Positions 24,876-34,549 are shown, numbered from the stretch's first letter. The stretch: DNA of 64,000 bases from Planctomycetia bacterium (GCA_005787685.1 SYAC01000034.1:1-64000); one strand, 5' to 3'. Translations and numbers: made by a program. Notes: a model not told the origin generated them from the letters alone.

Positions 24876-27176
24876 TCAAGAGGATAAATTCAACAACTGC
24901 AAACTAAGGTCCGCGCTATCGACAATGCCGGAGCCATCCAAATCCTCCACACAGCCAGAACATTCTCCATATGCAAGAAGAAGAATACTGACATCGCTTG
25001 AATCGACAATATTGTCCTGATTGAAGTCGCCGGGAATAACCACAGGGCATTGCAGCGAGAACACCTCTACATCGTCAATCGCAGCCTCCACCAATGAACC
25101 TGTGTTTAGGTCACGTGCCACAAATTTAAGTTTGATTCCTACCGCGGTCACGGTCACAAAATCAGCCACGCGGAATTTCTTTTGCACCCAATCGTTGGCA
25201 TTTTGAGTGACAAGTTCAAGTAGAACCCAGGTGGCGCCATTGTCTCCGGAGATGGAAATTGGCATGGAGTCCTCATTTGGCGCTCCACCCTTGTCGTTGG
25301 AATACCATCGCCAGTACGAAACTTGCGGGTCATCAAGACCTGACACGGGCAGCAACGCACTGATCAGCGTGGTCTGCCCACCATCCACATCGGCCGCGCC
25401 AGCCGAACCACCAACCGCTCCATTACCGGTGACATAGCACTTGGTGCCAATCAAGGTGTGGTCATTCTCAGGTTGAGCAGTTGTTGCCACTGGATCCGCA
25501 AGTACCCAAGTGCCCGAGGTGGCTAGTGTCCCATCCGCGGTTGAGCCAATAGACCACCCTGTTGGAGACACTTCCATAGTTTGATTCACCGACACTTCGA
25601 CGCTGGCAGCAGATGTCGCTGCATAGGCGCCACTTATTGGATCGTTCAAAACCGAATTATCATTGGTGGTCACCCTCACACTCCAACTCACTGGCAATCC
25701 ACAAGTCGAGGGCGGCGCAATAGCCGCGTACACGCCATTGGATTCAAGTTGCATTGGGGTTTGAGTTGTCGTGGAGCCTTGGGTTGTGAGCAGAACAACG
25801 CCACCAGCTGGAATGGTGTACGACCCGCTTAGTGTTGGTAAAACAGAGATGCGTTGACCGGTTGGATTGAACAGTACGGGTTTGCCCTCTGGATAGGACA
25901 AAGTCACAGGTTCTTCTCCAACTTTCCATACAAATAAACCTCTCTCAATATCTGAGCCAAGAATTGTTCCCGAGGGAAGAAATGGATAGTTGCTCCAAAG
26001 ACCGTTGAATGTAGATCGTGCTAGGGCGTCATCATCGGGATAGGTGTCAAAATAAGCGGTCGGTGTGGGCGATGCTCGATTGGTGATGTCAAAGATGCGC
26101 AAACCGGTGGTGTAATTGGAGCAGAACAAATTATTGCCCTTCACATATTCATTGTGATCAATGGACACCAGTCCAGTTGTATATGTCCCAGCAAAAGTTG
26201 GCGCGGCCAAGTTGCTGATGTTGGCGATAATGCCGCGGTTGTACACGCCAATATTGTCCTCATCGAGTTCATCATTGATGTAGGCGTACTGCAGATCCTC
26301 GCTCATCCACACTTGGTGGCAAAAGTACGCTTGGGGATAGGTAAACCGACCCAGGGTGACAATGTTCGATTTATTCGTGACATCCAAAATGTCCATGCCG
26401 GTGGCCGTTTGACCCCCGTTGGTTCCGCCGCAAGCAAAAAAGATTTCCTTGCCCGCGTAAGGACCGGTTGTGTAGTTGTACACAACACCGTCATGGGTGT
26501 ATTTGGGATTCCAACTGGTGACATACAGTGGCGCGGCGGGATTTGGCTCCAAATTATAAACACGAACGCCATTGGTGCTTCCACCCATGCGATACAGAAA
26601 ACCGGTTTGTTTGTTGATGATCATGGTGTGGGTGGCGGTTGAACCACCCGTGGTAATACTTGGAAGTTCAGTGATAATTCCATTGTCGATCTGTGCCAGA
26701 TCAAACACTTGAATACCGCCGCCACCTTCGCTTACGGAGTAGGCGTATGTCTTGTAGGTCTTGACATTGCGCCAAAGGCTGTTGACTCCAGCGATAAATT
26801 TCACAAAAGTTGATGAACCAGGATTGGTGACCTCGACAAATCCAGTTCCATTGTTCAGGCCCATCAGCGCGTACTCGCGACCAGATGCACTGACATACCC
26901 CCAGACATCGTTGCCGCTGGTGGTTGCTGAATTGAATGTGTTGCAAGGAAACCAACTCATTAAGCGAATACCGCTTGACTGAAATGTGACGGCTGCATTT
27001 TCCGCAAGTGAAGACACTTCATCAGTCAATCGCCATACGGGTCCATAGACCGGTGGCTCCCAATCTCGAGCTTTTAAGTCTCCTTCGTGCGCTAAAGCCA
27101 ACATGCTTGGAGCGATCACAAGCGTTGCTAAGACGGGTTTCAAAATGATTGAACGAATAAAGCGTTTAAGTCGCAT
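24876..27176 (-). CDS. Secreted choice-of-anchor-B protein with C-terminal dockerin-like repeats
   Basis: 766 residues from the ATG at 27176, chosen because AGGAA lies 10 bases upstream and a signal peptide follows (MRLKRFIRSIILKPVLATLV, cleavage near ALA/HEG). Residues about 40-430 are a beta-propeller-like region of LVIVD-type repeats (GIQVFDLAQI, LRIFDITNRASP) typical of choice-of-anchor B proteins. A beta-sandwich region around 470-710 follows. The C-terminus carries two calcium-loop-like units, GDFNQDNIVDSSDVSILLLA and EDLDGSGIVDSADLSLQLL, as in planctomycete dockerin-like sorting or binding domains. It is probably cell-surface or secreted; no enzymatic motif is seen. Confidence 0.85.
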   Translation of the reverse strand: MRLKRFIRSIILKPVLATLVIAPSMLALAHEGDLKARDWEPPVYGPVWRLTDEVSSLAENAAVTFQSSGIRLMSWFPCNTFNSATTSGNDVWGYVSASGREYALMGLNNGTGFVEVTNPGSSTFVKFIAGVNSLWRNVKTYKTYAYSVSEGGGGIQVFDLAQIDNGIITELPSITTGGSTATHTMIINKQTGFLYRMGGSTNGVRVYNLEPNPAAPLYVTSWNPKYTHDGVVYNYTTGPYAGKEIFFACGGTNGGQTATGMDILDVTNKSNIVTLGRFTYPQAYFCHQVWMSEDLQYAYINDELDEDNIGVYNRGIIANISNLAAPTFAGTYTTGLVSIDHNEYVKGNNLFCSNYTTGLRIFDITNRASPTPTAYFDTYPDDDALARSTFNGLWSNYPFLPSGTILGSDIERGLFVWKVGEEPVTLSYPEGKPVLFNPTGQRISVLPTLSGSYTIPAGGVVLLTTQGSTTTQTPMQLESNGVYAAIAPPSTCGLPVSWSVRVTTNDNSVLNDPISGAYAATSAASVEVSVNQTMEVSPTGWSIGSTADGTLATSGTWVLADPVATTAQPENDHTLIGTKCYVTGNGAVGGSAGAADVDGGQTTLISALLPVSGLDDPQVSYWRWYSNDKGGAPNEDSMPISISGDNGATWVLLELVTQNANDWVQKKFRVADFVTVTAVGIKLKFVARDLNTGSLVEAAIDDVEVFSLQCPVVIPGDFNQDNIVDSSDVSILLLAYGECSGCVEDLDGSGIVDSADLSLQLLNLSS

Positions 27177-27221
27177 GAATAAGAAGTTCCTGTGTGTGGG
27201 TCGTTGACAATTTGTGTTCAA

Positions 27222-27252
27222 AGAAAAAAGAACTATTTACAACTAAAAATAG
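27222..27252 (-). terminator. Weak candidate terminator before the dockerin gene
   Basis: On the minus strand CTATTT-N8-AAATAG is followed by TTCTTTTTT. The stem is almost entirely A-T, so termination would be partial at best. It lies between the peroxidase and the choice-of-anchor gene. The surrounding gap is very A/T-rich compared with the rest of the window. Confidence 0.3.
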
Positions 27253-27306
27253 CACTGTTCATAGACATTGCCCTGTTTTTTTTAATTTTTTTTGAATAAT
27301 TACCAT

Positions 27307-28575
27307 TTATGGTGCCAAATTTTGCGGAGGCACAATTGCATCCGAATTGGCTATTTTCCCCGACAAAGATTGCAAAAACAAGAGAAGGTCTTGGCGTTCT
27401 AGGGGTGATAAGTCGAGTCGTTTGAGCACTGATTCGGAGTGGTGATCCAAGGAAACTGCGCCTTCAAGCGTGCTGTAGAAGTTGATCACTTGCTCCAAAG
27501 TGCTCAATTGTCCTTGATGCATGTAAGGCGCTGTGTTGGCCACATTTCGCAAACTTGGTGTGCGAAATTGACCCCACTGATCGGGTTCACTTTGAGTGGC
27601 CAAGGTTATTTTGGCGCGTTCACCATTGGGATTGTCGCTGTACTTACCGGCGGTGTTGAATGGGTCGTCGTGTAATGCAACCACGCCATCAATGCGGCCG
27701 CGATCGGTGGGCAAGGCGTTGTCCGCTAATGGAACGCCAATCATGTGAAACTGGTCATCGCTCAACAACGGTCCATTGTGGCACTCGATGCAATTGGCGC
27801 GCCCCACAAATAATTTCGCGCCACGGATTGCTCCCGAACTGAATGATGGCGTTGGCAGCGCATTGCCCATGCGTAATGCTTCAAGCCATTCATCAAATGG
27901 TGAGGGCTCGGTAATCAAGGTTCGCTCAAAAGCGGCAATGGCTTTGCCCACATTGGAAAATGCTTTGTCAATCGCGTCGATTTCCTGTGGTTCGCTTGCA
28001 TTCGCTTGCGGAAGCGGGCCAAAGATGTCTTGATATTTGGTTTGTAAAAGTGGATTGTCGGCAATTTTTTCGATCACTTGCGCGCGAGTCAATCCCATCT
28101 CCGAGGGACTTTGAAAGGGATGAAGCGCTTGGCTCCAGAGTGAATCCTCAGAGCCATCCCAATGAAACCACTTGTGGTAAGCGGCGTTCAAGACGCCCTG
28201 TGTGTGCCGATCGCCCAAATCCAGACCCATGGCGATGGCTCGACCATCGGTGAAATATAAATCAGGCTTGTGGCAGGTGGCGCAGGACACGGAATTATTC
28301 GCGCTGAGAGATGTTGCAAAAAAAAGATCGCGCCCAAAGTCCGCGGCCTGCGGGTTGCCCGACCAGCGATTCGTGGGATCCAGTGGTGGCGCGGGGAGCG
28401 GCCCCAATGTGAGAAGTTGGCGTTTTTCCTGTTCACTCAACGACACAGGTTGGGGCATGTTCCACAAGGTGAATCCGATCAACAACACAATCAACAGAGT
28501 CACTTGCGCACGCTGCGATGCGAATCGAGTTGGCATTGGGGTGTTGCTGGTTGAATGAGCGTCGGGGAAATTCAT
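27307..28575 (-). CDS. Di-haem cytochrome c peroxidase / MauG-family protein
   Basis: 422 residues with a membrane or signal segment at about residues 24-40 (VTLLIVLLIGFTLWNM). Two haem c sites: C98-x2-C101-H102 (SCATCHKPDLYF) and C262-x2-C265-H266 (NCIECHNGPLL). Further family blocks are GQFRTPSLRNVANTAPYMH, supplying a distal ligand region, and HQGQLSTLEQVINFY. By family it reduces peroxide or oxidises a protein partner in the periplasm. It is coupled by an ATGA overlap to the preceding NHL-repeat protein gene. Confidence 0.92.
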   Translation of the reverse strand: MNFPDAHSTSNTPMPTRFASQRAQVTLLIVLLIGFTLWNMPQPVSLSEQEKRQLLTLGPLPAPPLDPTNRWSGNPQAADFGRDLFFATSLSANNSVSCATCHKPDLYFTDGRAIAMGLDLGDRHTQGVLNAAYHKWFHWDGSEDSLWSQALHPFQSPSEMGLTRAQVIEKIADNPLLQTKYQDIFGPLPQANASEPQEIDAIDKAFSNVGKAIAAFERTLITEPSPFDEWLEALRMGNALPTPSFSSGAIRGAKLFVGRANCIECHNGPLLSDDQFHMIGVPLADNALPTDRGRIDGVVALHDDPFNTAGKYSDNPNGERAKITLATQSEPDQWGQFRTPSLRNVANTAPYMHQGQLSTLEQVINFYSTLEGAVSLDHHSESVLKRLDLSPLERQDLLLFLQSLSGKIANSDAIVPPQNLAP

Positions 28576-30833
28576 TCAAGCTCCAGTGTAGTTTGGGCGC
28601 GGCTTACCCGTCCATTTTTCTTCACATCAAAAATCAATTCCCACCGACCAGGCATGTGAAACAAAAGCGGATCTGCGCGCCAAACTCCTGGAGCGATTGG
28701 AGATATTTTTGGACGAACATTCATGCCGTGATGGTGATGGGGCATTTCTGCGTCCACGCGTAGATCAAATCCATTCAAGGGCTGGCCAGTGGCGTCCACG
28801 GCGGAAATTTCAAGAGCAAATGGCTCGGCGCGCGTGATTGGACCGACTGCTTTCCATTGAATTGCGCCACCAAAATCAAGCGGCACGGTTCCATGGCCCA
28901 ACTTTAAAAGTGACAGCCACGCTTGCCGATCAGACACGGCCTGTACCTCCTGCGCGGAGTTGGGCTTGCCAACAGGTGAGCTTGGCGTAGCGGAGCGACT
29001 TTTACTTAAGGTGAACGAAGCCGCCCACGAACCATCGCGATTCAATCGCTGCAATCGATGGTTGCCATAATCAACGACATACACCGCGTTTGGATCGCTG
29101 CTATCCACCCCCGCCGGCAACCAAAAACTTCCATCCTTGGCCGCTTGAACGCCATCGAACAATGCCGGGCCTAGTCGAGGTTCAGATCCGAATGTGCGAA
29201 TGATTTTTCCTTGCGCGTCAACCTCCACCAATCGGTCGCTTGAAGCGTCGCTGATCAACACGTTCCCACCAACGCTTGGCGCAATGCCGCGGGGATGGGT
29301 CATGGTTGCTGGCAACTCGATCTTGGTGCTTGAAGTGGGCGATCGTCGCTCCACGGATGTTGACCACAAGAGCAAGATGTCGTTGGTCGCAGGGTCAAAA
29401 GCACCCGCGCGCGCGTTGCCCGAAATGACAAGACGCGCACGAGCATCACGCACGCATGTGTCGTTGGATGAGTTCACCCACACAATGTCGCCACTGGCAA
29501 AAACAACACCAACCCCGGTTGCGTTGGCTGCACTGGATAAATCTTGCGAACCCTTGAACGAAATCAAGTCCACAGGTCGCGATATGGGCACGCCAGTTTC
29601 CAGGCGAATTTGGCTTAAATCGATGGATTTCACCAGGACCGCCATGAAGGGGTCGAACGCGATGGAGTGCGACAGATTGCGTTTCAATTTCCAGTGTTCC
29701 AAGCGATCTGAAAGCGCGTCCACAATCCAAATATTCAATCCATCATTCTCCACAAACAGCGACACTGGTCGAATGAATCGACCGGGCTTGTCGCCATTGC
29801 CACCAAGGGTGGTGATGTAGATGGGTGGATCGTGGCGTGTGTCCCACAACACAACGGTTCCGCTTTCCGGCTCCCATGCTGCCACTAGATTGTCGCAGGC
29901 GGAAACATCCACTCCAAAGTGGCTGCTTACACCTTCGCGACTTGGCGAAGGAGGACGCAATGGCTCGCGCTCGCCCTGACGAAGGGGACGAAATATTTGT
30001 ACGCGTCTTTCAAAACCCTCGCACACCGCCACGCGGCCACTCGTGACATCGCGGGCAATGGCGGTTGGATAGTGAATCTTTCCCTTGCCTTCGCGCGGCC
30101 GAATGGAATGCAAACCAAACACATCGCGCAGTGCGCCATTCCAATCCAAGCGAGTGATGCGATGACCAAGTCGATCGCTGACAAGTGGTCCCCCATCGTC
30201 GAAGGTGATTGCATAGGGCTCGATGAATTGACCAGGAAAAAAGCCGCGCTCACCAAAGCAGGTTTGCGTGCCACTAGCATCAATGCGAACCACTCGGCTA
30301 TGGCCCGTGTCGGCCACCCACAATGAGCCATCGGGAGCAAATGCCAATGATTCTGGCGCCAACCAGCCGCCGACCGCAGGCGCGTTCAACGCGGTTGCCA
30401 CAAGCGTGGGCGTGGCATTGGGCAAAGCCATTCTTACAATTTGATCTTGATCGCGCACGCACCAGGCGATTTCCGTTTCAGTGGACGCAATGGCGGTTGC
30501 ATTTGCAGTTACACCAGCCGGAACGGGGCGTGATGAATCCAAGGATTCCAGCATCTCGCCTGAGCCGACGATGGCCCATGGACCACTTGAAATAAAGTTG
30601 CACACGGATGTGGACATGCTGCTGGCGCTGTTGGCGCCAGGATTGGACATGTCAATTCGAATCAAGCCTTCGCTTCCCGCCGCGATGATCAGCGATCCGT
30701 CGCCACTAAAGCGAACGCCCATGGGTTGCGCGATGCGATCAATGGTGCCCTCATGCACATAAGCCTCGCCCGCATGCAATGAAGTGACTTGTGCAAACAC
30801 AATCAGGCAAAGGCTTGAAATGAAATGACGCAT
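28572..30833 (-). CDS. Exported NHL-repeat protein with YtkA-like C-terminal domain
   Basis: 753 residues from the ATG at 30833, where a signal peptide starts (MRHFISSLCLIVFAQVTSLH, cleavage before GEAYVHEG); the longer frame to 30914 adds a non-signal-like stretch. Several NHL-type beta-propeller repeats are visible, for example GSLWVADTGHSRVVRIDASG, GNVLISDASSDRLVEVD and VYVVDYGNHRLQRLNRDGSW. The last 90 residues resemble a YtkA-like domain: MPHHHHGMNVRPKI and LLFHMPGRWELIFDV, with a four-histidine run that may bind metal. The stop overlaps the di-haem peroxidase start, which points to a functional pair in the periplasm. Confidence 0.82.
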   Translation of the reverse strand: MRHFISSLCLIVFAQVTSLHAGEAYVHEGTIDRIAQPMGVRFSGDGSLIIAAGSEGLIRIDMSNPGANSASSMSTSVCNFISSGPWAIVGSGEMLESLDSSRPVPAGVTANATAIASTETEIAWCVRDQDQIVRMALPNATPTLVATALNAPAVGGWLAPESLAFAPDGSLWVADTGHSRVVRIDASGTQTCFGERGFFPGQFIEPYAITFDDGGPLVSDRLGHRITRLDWNGALRDVFGLHSIRPREGKGKIHYPTAIARDVTSGRVAVCEGFERRVQIFRPLRQGEREPLRPPSPSREGVSSHFGVDVSACDNLVAAWEPESGTVVLWDTRHDPPIYITTLGGNGDKPGRFIRPVSLFVENDGLNIWIVDALSDRLEHWKLKRNLSHSIAFDPFMAVLVKSIDLSQIRLETGVPISRPVDLISFKGSQDLSSAANATGVGVVFASGDIVWVNSSNDTCVRDARARLVISGNARAGAFDPATNDILLLWSTSVERRSPTSSTKIELPATMTHPRGIAPSVGGNVLISDASSDRLVEVDAQGKIIRTFGSEPRLGPALFDGVQAAKDGSFWLPAGVDSSDPNAVYVVDYGNHRLQRLNRDGSWAASFTLSKSRSATPSSPVGKPNSAQEVQAVSDRQAWLSLLKLGHGTVPLDFGGAIQWKAVGPITRAEPFALEISAVDATGQPLNGFDLRVDAEMPHHHHGMNVRPKISPIAPGVWRADPLLFHMPGRWELIFDVKKNGRVSRAQTTLELE

Positions 30834-30953
30834 GCGTATTGAGTTTAGTCGCACTGGCGTATTGAGCGGACTTGGCTCCAACGAAGAATCCGACCGTGGT
30901 GCTGGCTCAGGCAAGCCGTGGGTGTAGGGGCGAAAATCAGTGATTATGGCGAG

Positions 30954-31841
30954 TTATTTCTTTGTGAACTTCGGCGGCTTGTCCGGCTTGCTTGGCGGCC
31001 CAGTTGTCGTGGGCGCGGGCAATGTGCTCTCCTGGGTCATCACATCGGGTTCCAATTTCACTTGCACGGGCGCGGTTTCACTGTCATCACCATCTCGCTT
31101 CATCATGGCATAGATAATGGATTGCGCCACCACACTTTCGCCAATCAGTCGACCAACGCGCGAACTTGCGGCATCTAAACTTTGAATGGCGCCACTGCCG
31201 AGGTCGCGTTCAAAATCTTTCAGCGCGCTTTCAATCGCCAACATCATGCTTGCGACAACCGACCACTCCTCGCGGGAATCTGGCCAATATTTGCTGCTGC
31301 GCACCAGTTCAACTGGAAACCGAATGCGCCAGCCATCGTTGGTTTCAATCAGGGTCAGCGCTCCGGAGAATATGGGTTGCCCGTCAAAGCTCAGCGCTGC
31401 GGTGCCATCACCAAGATCGCTAGTTGTTATACGCGTTCGTTGCGCTGTCAACCACGCGCCTGGATTTGCGATGGCGGCAATGGCTATGTCGCGTGTGGAT
31501 GCTTTTTTGCCTTTCCCCAGCACCGATTCAATTTCCTTGTCCACTTGTTTTGGAAAGCGATCGCGCAAGAGGCCGGCCACGCGCACCAAGCGCGCAAGCA
31601 TATCGCCCGCTTTGGCCTTCACTTCAACAATGGCGCTGAACTCGGTCACGCCGTCATCAAAGGTGACATCACGCGCTGGAATATCAATCAAGGTTGGCAA
31701 ATATTCGGCGCGATTTTTGGTGACCATTTCCGTGGCCGTGTCGAGCATGTCCTCTGGTGTGCGGGTGTTGAACTTTGGTTTCTTACAGCCAAAGACCGCG
31801 ACCAGAAAGCAAATCATGATCGAAAAAGAAAGAACTCTCAT
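30954..31841 (-). CDS. Hypothetical lipoprotein
   Basis: 295 residues. The lipoprotein signal MRVLSFSIMICFLVAVFGC has its lipobox cysteine at residue 19, followed by KK. The mature part is mixed alpha/beta with no motif I recognise; a Pro/Lys/Thr-rich tail (TTTGPPSKPDKPPKFTKK) closes it. It is transcribed away from thiS across 41 bases. It may belong to a conserved planctomycete family, but I cannot name it. Confidence 0.75.
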   Translation of the reverse strand: MRVLSFSIMICFLVAVFGCKKPKFNTRTPEDMLDTATEMVTKNRAEYLPTLIDIPARDVTFDDGVTEFSAIVEVKAKAGDMLARLVRVAGLLRDRFPKQVDKEIESVLGKGKKASTRDIAIAAIANPGAWLTAQRTRITTSDLGDGTAALSFDGQPIFSGALTLIETNDGWRIRFPVELVRSSKYWPDSREEWSVVASMMLAIESALKDFERDLGSGAIQSLDAASSRVGRLIGESVVAQSIIYAMMKRDGDDSETAPVQVKLEPDVMTQESTLPAPTTTGPPSKPDKPPKFTKK

Positions 31842-31882
31842 AATACAAGTCTAGCCATGAAACTTACACTACTCTTTGATTC

Positions 31883-32092
31883 ATGCCTGATATTCAAATC
31901 CAAGTCAATGGCGAACTCACGACATGCGGTCACGTCCGCACGGTCGCCGATTTACTTGCACACTTGGGTCGAAGCGCCGTTCCGTGTGCCGTGGAGGTGA
32001 ATGAACAACTTGTACCCAAAGTCAAGCACGCGCTGCATGAGTTGCAATCTGGCGACCGTGTTGAAGTGGTAACGCTGGTGGGAGGCGGCTGA
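31883..32092 (+). CDS. thiS: Sulfur carrier protein ThiS
   Basis: 69 residues with the ubiquitin-like fold pattern of ThiS: IQIQVNGELTTCGHVRTVAD at the start, CAVEVNEQLVPK in the middle, and the GDRVEVVTLVGGG end with the essential Gly-Gly C-terminus that is adenylated and thiocarboxylated. It supplies sulfur for the thiazole ring of thiamine. thiG follows after 3 bases. The upstream gap is too short for a TPP riboswitch, and I see none. Confidence 0.92.
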   Translation: MPDIQIQVNGELTTCGHVRTVADLLAHLGRSAVPCAVEVNEQLVPKVKHALHELQSGDRVEVVTLVGGG

Positions 32093-32095
32093 TTC

Positions 32096-32941
32096 ATGAA
32101 CGCTCCTATTCCGGCGCCGCTGCAAGTTGGAAGTTTTTTGTTGAAGTCCAGACTTGTGGTTGGCACTGGCAAATACAAAGATGCAGAGCAAATGCGCCTC
32201 GCGATCGCGGCTAGCCAGGCCGATGCGATCACCGTGGCCGTGCGCCGTGAGCGCTTGTATGACACACAGGGCCGCTCCTTACTTGAGGCGCTGCCGCTTG
32301 ATGAACTGACCATCTTGCCCAATACCGCGGGTTGCTTTAACGCCCCGGACGCGGTGCGCGTGGCGCGTTTGGGCCGCGAAATCTTAGAACAACTTGGCAA
32401 CGCCGGTCAACGCTGGGTCAAACTGGAGGTGCTCGGGGATAAGACCACGCTCTTGCCCGATCCTGTTGGCACCATTGAAGCCTGCGCGGAATTGGTGAAG
32501 GATGGCTTTGAAGTTCTTTGCTACAGCAGCGATGATCCAATCGCCGCGGTGCGATTGCGCGACGCGGGCGCGAGCAGTGTCATGCCCGCGGGAAGTCCGA
32601 TTGGTTCCGGTCGGGGCATTGCCAATCGCGAGGCTATTTTAATCTTGATTGACTTGTTGAAAAATCCAGCGCATGGCGGCCGCGTTGATTACCCGGTGAT
32701 TGTGGACGCTGGTGTAGGAACGCCAAGCGATGTCACAATGGCCATGGAACTTGGAGCCGATGGTGTGTTGTTGAACACCGGCATCGCGCACGCCGCAGAC
32801 CCTATTCACATGGCCCACGCTATGCGCTTGGCATTGGATGCCGGTTATTTTGGCTACAAATCAGGCAGAATTGCCCGCAAATTGCTGGGTACCGCCAGTA
32901 GTCCCTGGTCTGGAACATTCACGCATATTCCTGGAGAATGA
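32096..32941 (+). CDS. thiG: Thiazole synthase
   Basis: 281 residues of TIM-barrel Thi[21 protein letters not shown] begins the barrel; the Schiff-base lysine region [15 protein letters not shown] is near residue 110; [13 protein letters not shown] and [20 protein letters not shown] form the phosphate-binding end, then [20 protein letters not shown]. It condenses deoxyxylulose 5-phosphate, dehydroglycine and ThiS thiocarboxylate. Other thi genes (thiF, thiH or thiO) are not in the window. Confidence 0.95.
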   Translation: MNAPIPAPLQVGSFLLKSRLVVGTGKYKDAEQMRLAIAASQADAITVAVRRERLYDTQGRSLLEALPLDELTILPNTAGCFNAPDAVRVARLGREILEQLGNAGQRWVKLEVLGDKTTLLPDPVGTIEACAELVKDGFEVLCYSSDDPIAAVRLRDAGASSVMPAGSPIGSGRGIANREAILILIDLLKNPAHGGRVDYPVIVDAGVGTPSDVTMAMELGADGVLLNTGIAHAADPIHMAHAMRLALDAGYFGYKSGRIARKLLGTASSPWSGTFTHIPGE

Positions 32942-32974
32942 TTGATTGAATAGATGCGCGCACCATTGAACGAT

Positions 32975-32989
32975 GCGTGCAGAGCACGC
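32975..32989. other. Hairpin between convergent thiG and aminotransferase genes
   Basis: GCGTGC-AGA-GCACGC forms a 6-base-pair stem right at the stop of the aminotransferase gene. No T-run follows on either strand, so a role in termination is possible but unproven; the 3-base loop is tight. Confidence 0.25.
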
Positions 32990-32990
32990 G

Positions 32991-34142
32991 TCACTTGCTC
33001 ATCAGTTCGCGCAATATTGCAAGACCCTCGGAAAGTTTGGCGCGCGACGCGGCGAAACTTAATCGAATATGAGTATCGCGGCGGCTGAACACGGAGCCAG
33101 GAATAATTAACACGCGCCGAGCGATGGCCTTCTCCACAAACTGCGAGGCCGTGACATTTAAATGAAGAGGCACTTCAACAAATGCGTAGAAAGCCCCACC
33201 TGGGCGCGCGACATGCGCCACGCCTGCAAATGCGTCGAGCACCATTTGGCGGCGACCTTCGTACTCCTTCAGCACGGCCGAAAGATCCTCTTGAAATGAC
33301 GGAACAACGCCCCACTGCAACGGAGACGGAGCGCACACGAAAGTGCTTTGCTGCAACTTGGCCATTTCCTGAATCAGTGGCGCGGGGCCCACCGCATATC
33401 CAAGTCGCCAACCCGTGCATCCATGGGTCTTGCCAAATCCGCGAATGATCAGACAATTATTGCTTACCCGCCCCGGCGAGGGGCACACACCATTTTCGCG
33501 GGCGTCGCCAAAGCAGAACTCGTCGTAAATTTCATCGGAAATCAGCAGCACGCCTCGGCGCTCGCACAGTTGCACAAGGTCTGTAATTTCCTGGGAAGTC
33601 AACACAGTGCCGCACGGATTGCTTGGACTGTTCAACAACACGGCTTTGGTGCGCTCGGTGATTAACGGCTCCACGCGGGCGGCAGTCATGCGGAAATCTG
33701 GATAGGTGTCACACAACACGCAATGTGCGCTGAGCAATTTTCCAACTTGCGGATACATGACAAAGTATGGGTCGGGTGAAATAAATTCATCGCCGGAATC
33801 AAGAATGGACATCAACGCCAAAAGAATTCCGCCACTGGTACCGCTTGTGATCACCGCCGATATATTTTCATTGGTCGTCGACCAACCCGCTCCAAATTCA
33901 TGCGCCAATCTTTGACGAACGGCCGTAAGCAATTGCGGAATACCTTGCGTAACGGTGTAGCCATTTTTATTTTCACGAATCGCCGCAATCGCCGCTTCTT
34001 TCATGGCATCGGACACCGGAAAGTCCGGCTGCCCAATGGACAGATTGATGGGATCCTGCATCTTTGCTCCAAGGTCAAAAACCCTGCGAATGCCGGAGGA
34101 GTCTATGGAGCGACTTCGAACTGAAAGAAGTCGTTCAATCAT
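32991..34142 (-). CDS. Pyridoxal-phosphate aminotransferase, class I/II
   Basis: 383 residues, normal for the family. Substrate and cofactor blocks include INLSIGQPDFPVSDAMKEAA, the ISAVITSGTSGGILLAL phosphate-contact region, LLNSPSNPCGTVL (Asn), ISDEIYDEF (Asp-x-x-Tyr) and the PLP lysine in GFGKTHGCTGWRLGYAVGP near residue 235, then IRLSFAAS with the carboxylate-binding arginine. It is most like aspartate/aromatic-type aminotransferases; substrate uncertain. It converges on thiG. Confidence 0.9.
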   Translation of the reverse strand: MIERLLSVRSRSIDSSGIRRVFDLGAKMQDPINLSIGQPDFPVSDAMKEAAIAAIRENKNGYTVTQGIPQLLTAVRQRLAHEFGAGWSTTNENISAVITSGTSGGILLALMSILDSGDEFISPDPYFVMYPQVGKLLSAHCVLCDTYPDFRMTAARVEPLITERTKAVLLNSPSNPCGTVLTSQEITDLVQLCERRGVLLISDEIYDEFCFGDARENGVCPSPGRVSNNCLIIRGFGKTHGCTGWRLGYAVGPAPLIQEMAKLQQSTFVCAPSPLQWGVVPSFQEDLSAVLKEYEGRRQMVLDAFAGVAHVARPGGAFYAFVEVPLHLNVTASQFVEKAIARRVLIIPGSVFSRRDTHIRLSFAASRAKLSEGLAILRELMSK

Positions 34143-34185
34143 TTTCTATTTCACTCAATTCCAGAACAAAGAATTCAACAGCCCA

Positions 34186-34491
34186 TTACTTCTTGGCTGC
34201 GGGCTTGGCGCCAGCGGCTGGTTTCGTTGGTGCTGCGGCTGCTGGCTTGGCACCCGCTGCTGGCTTGGCGCCAGGCACGGCAGCTTCGGTACCGGCGGCA
34301 GCTTCCTTCTTGGGCTTCTTGCTCACGGATGCTTTGATAGATCGAACTTTAACTGTTCCAAGCACCGACTTGGTCGCAATGTCAAAGCGGCCTTCAAATG
34401 TCAGCCGCTCAATTCGCTCGGCTCGTGTGAGCACATTGCGATGTTGATTGAGTGCGCCAGATTTTGTTTTTAAACTTGGATGAATGCTCAT
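34186..34491 (-). CDS. Small basic protein (Planctomycetes/Verrucomicrobia/Chlamydiae type) with Ala/Lys/Pro tail
   Basis: 101 residues from the ATG at 34491; this start gives MSIHPSLKTKSGALNQHRNV, which matches the conserved opening of the family modelled as TIGR04137 as I recall it. The core continues LTRAERIERLTFEGRF and SVLGTVKVRSIK to about residue 55. Family members are usually about 50-70 residues; this one adds a tail of about 40 residues built from GAKPAA-like units (GAKPAAGAKPAAAAPTKPAA), similar in style to histone H1-like tails. Function is unknown; a ribosome or nucleic-acid association has been suggested for the family on charge grounds. It lies after the SPOR-like gene on the same strand. 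Confidence 0.85.
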   Translation of the reverse strand: MSIHPSLKTKSGALNQHRNVLTRAERIERLTFEGRFDIATKSVLGTVKVRSIKASVSKKPKKEAAAGTEAAVPGAKPAAGAKPAAAAPTKPAAGAKPAAKK

Positions 34492-34549
34492 GTCAAAACT
34501 TCCGATGTCGTTCAAGTATTAAGACTTCCGCAGCACTGAACGACGACGA

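Noticed and set aside
31842-31882. TPP riboswitch before thiS
   Set aside because: Only 41 bases separate thiS from the divergent gene, too short, and no THI-box sequence is seen.
34190-34310. Direct repeats that could be a CRISPR or mobile-element trace
   Set aside because: They are codon-level repeats encoding the GAKPAA tail of the small basic protein, without spacers.
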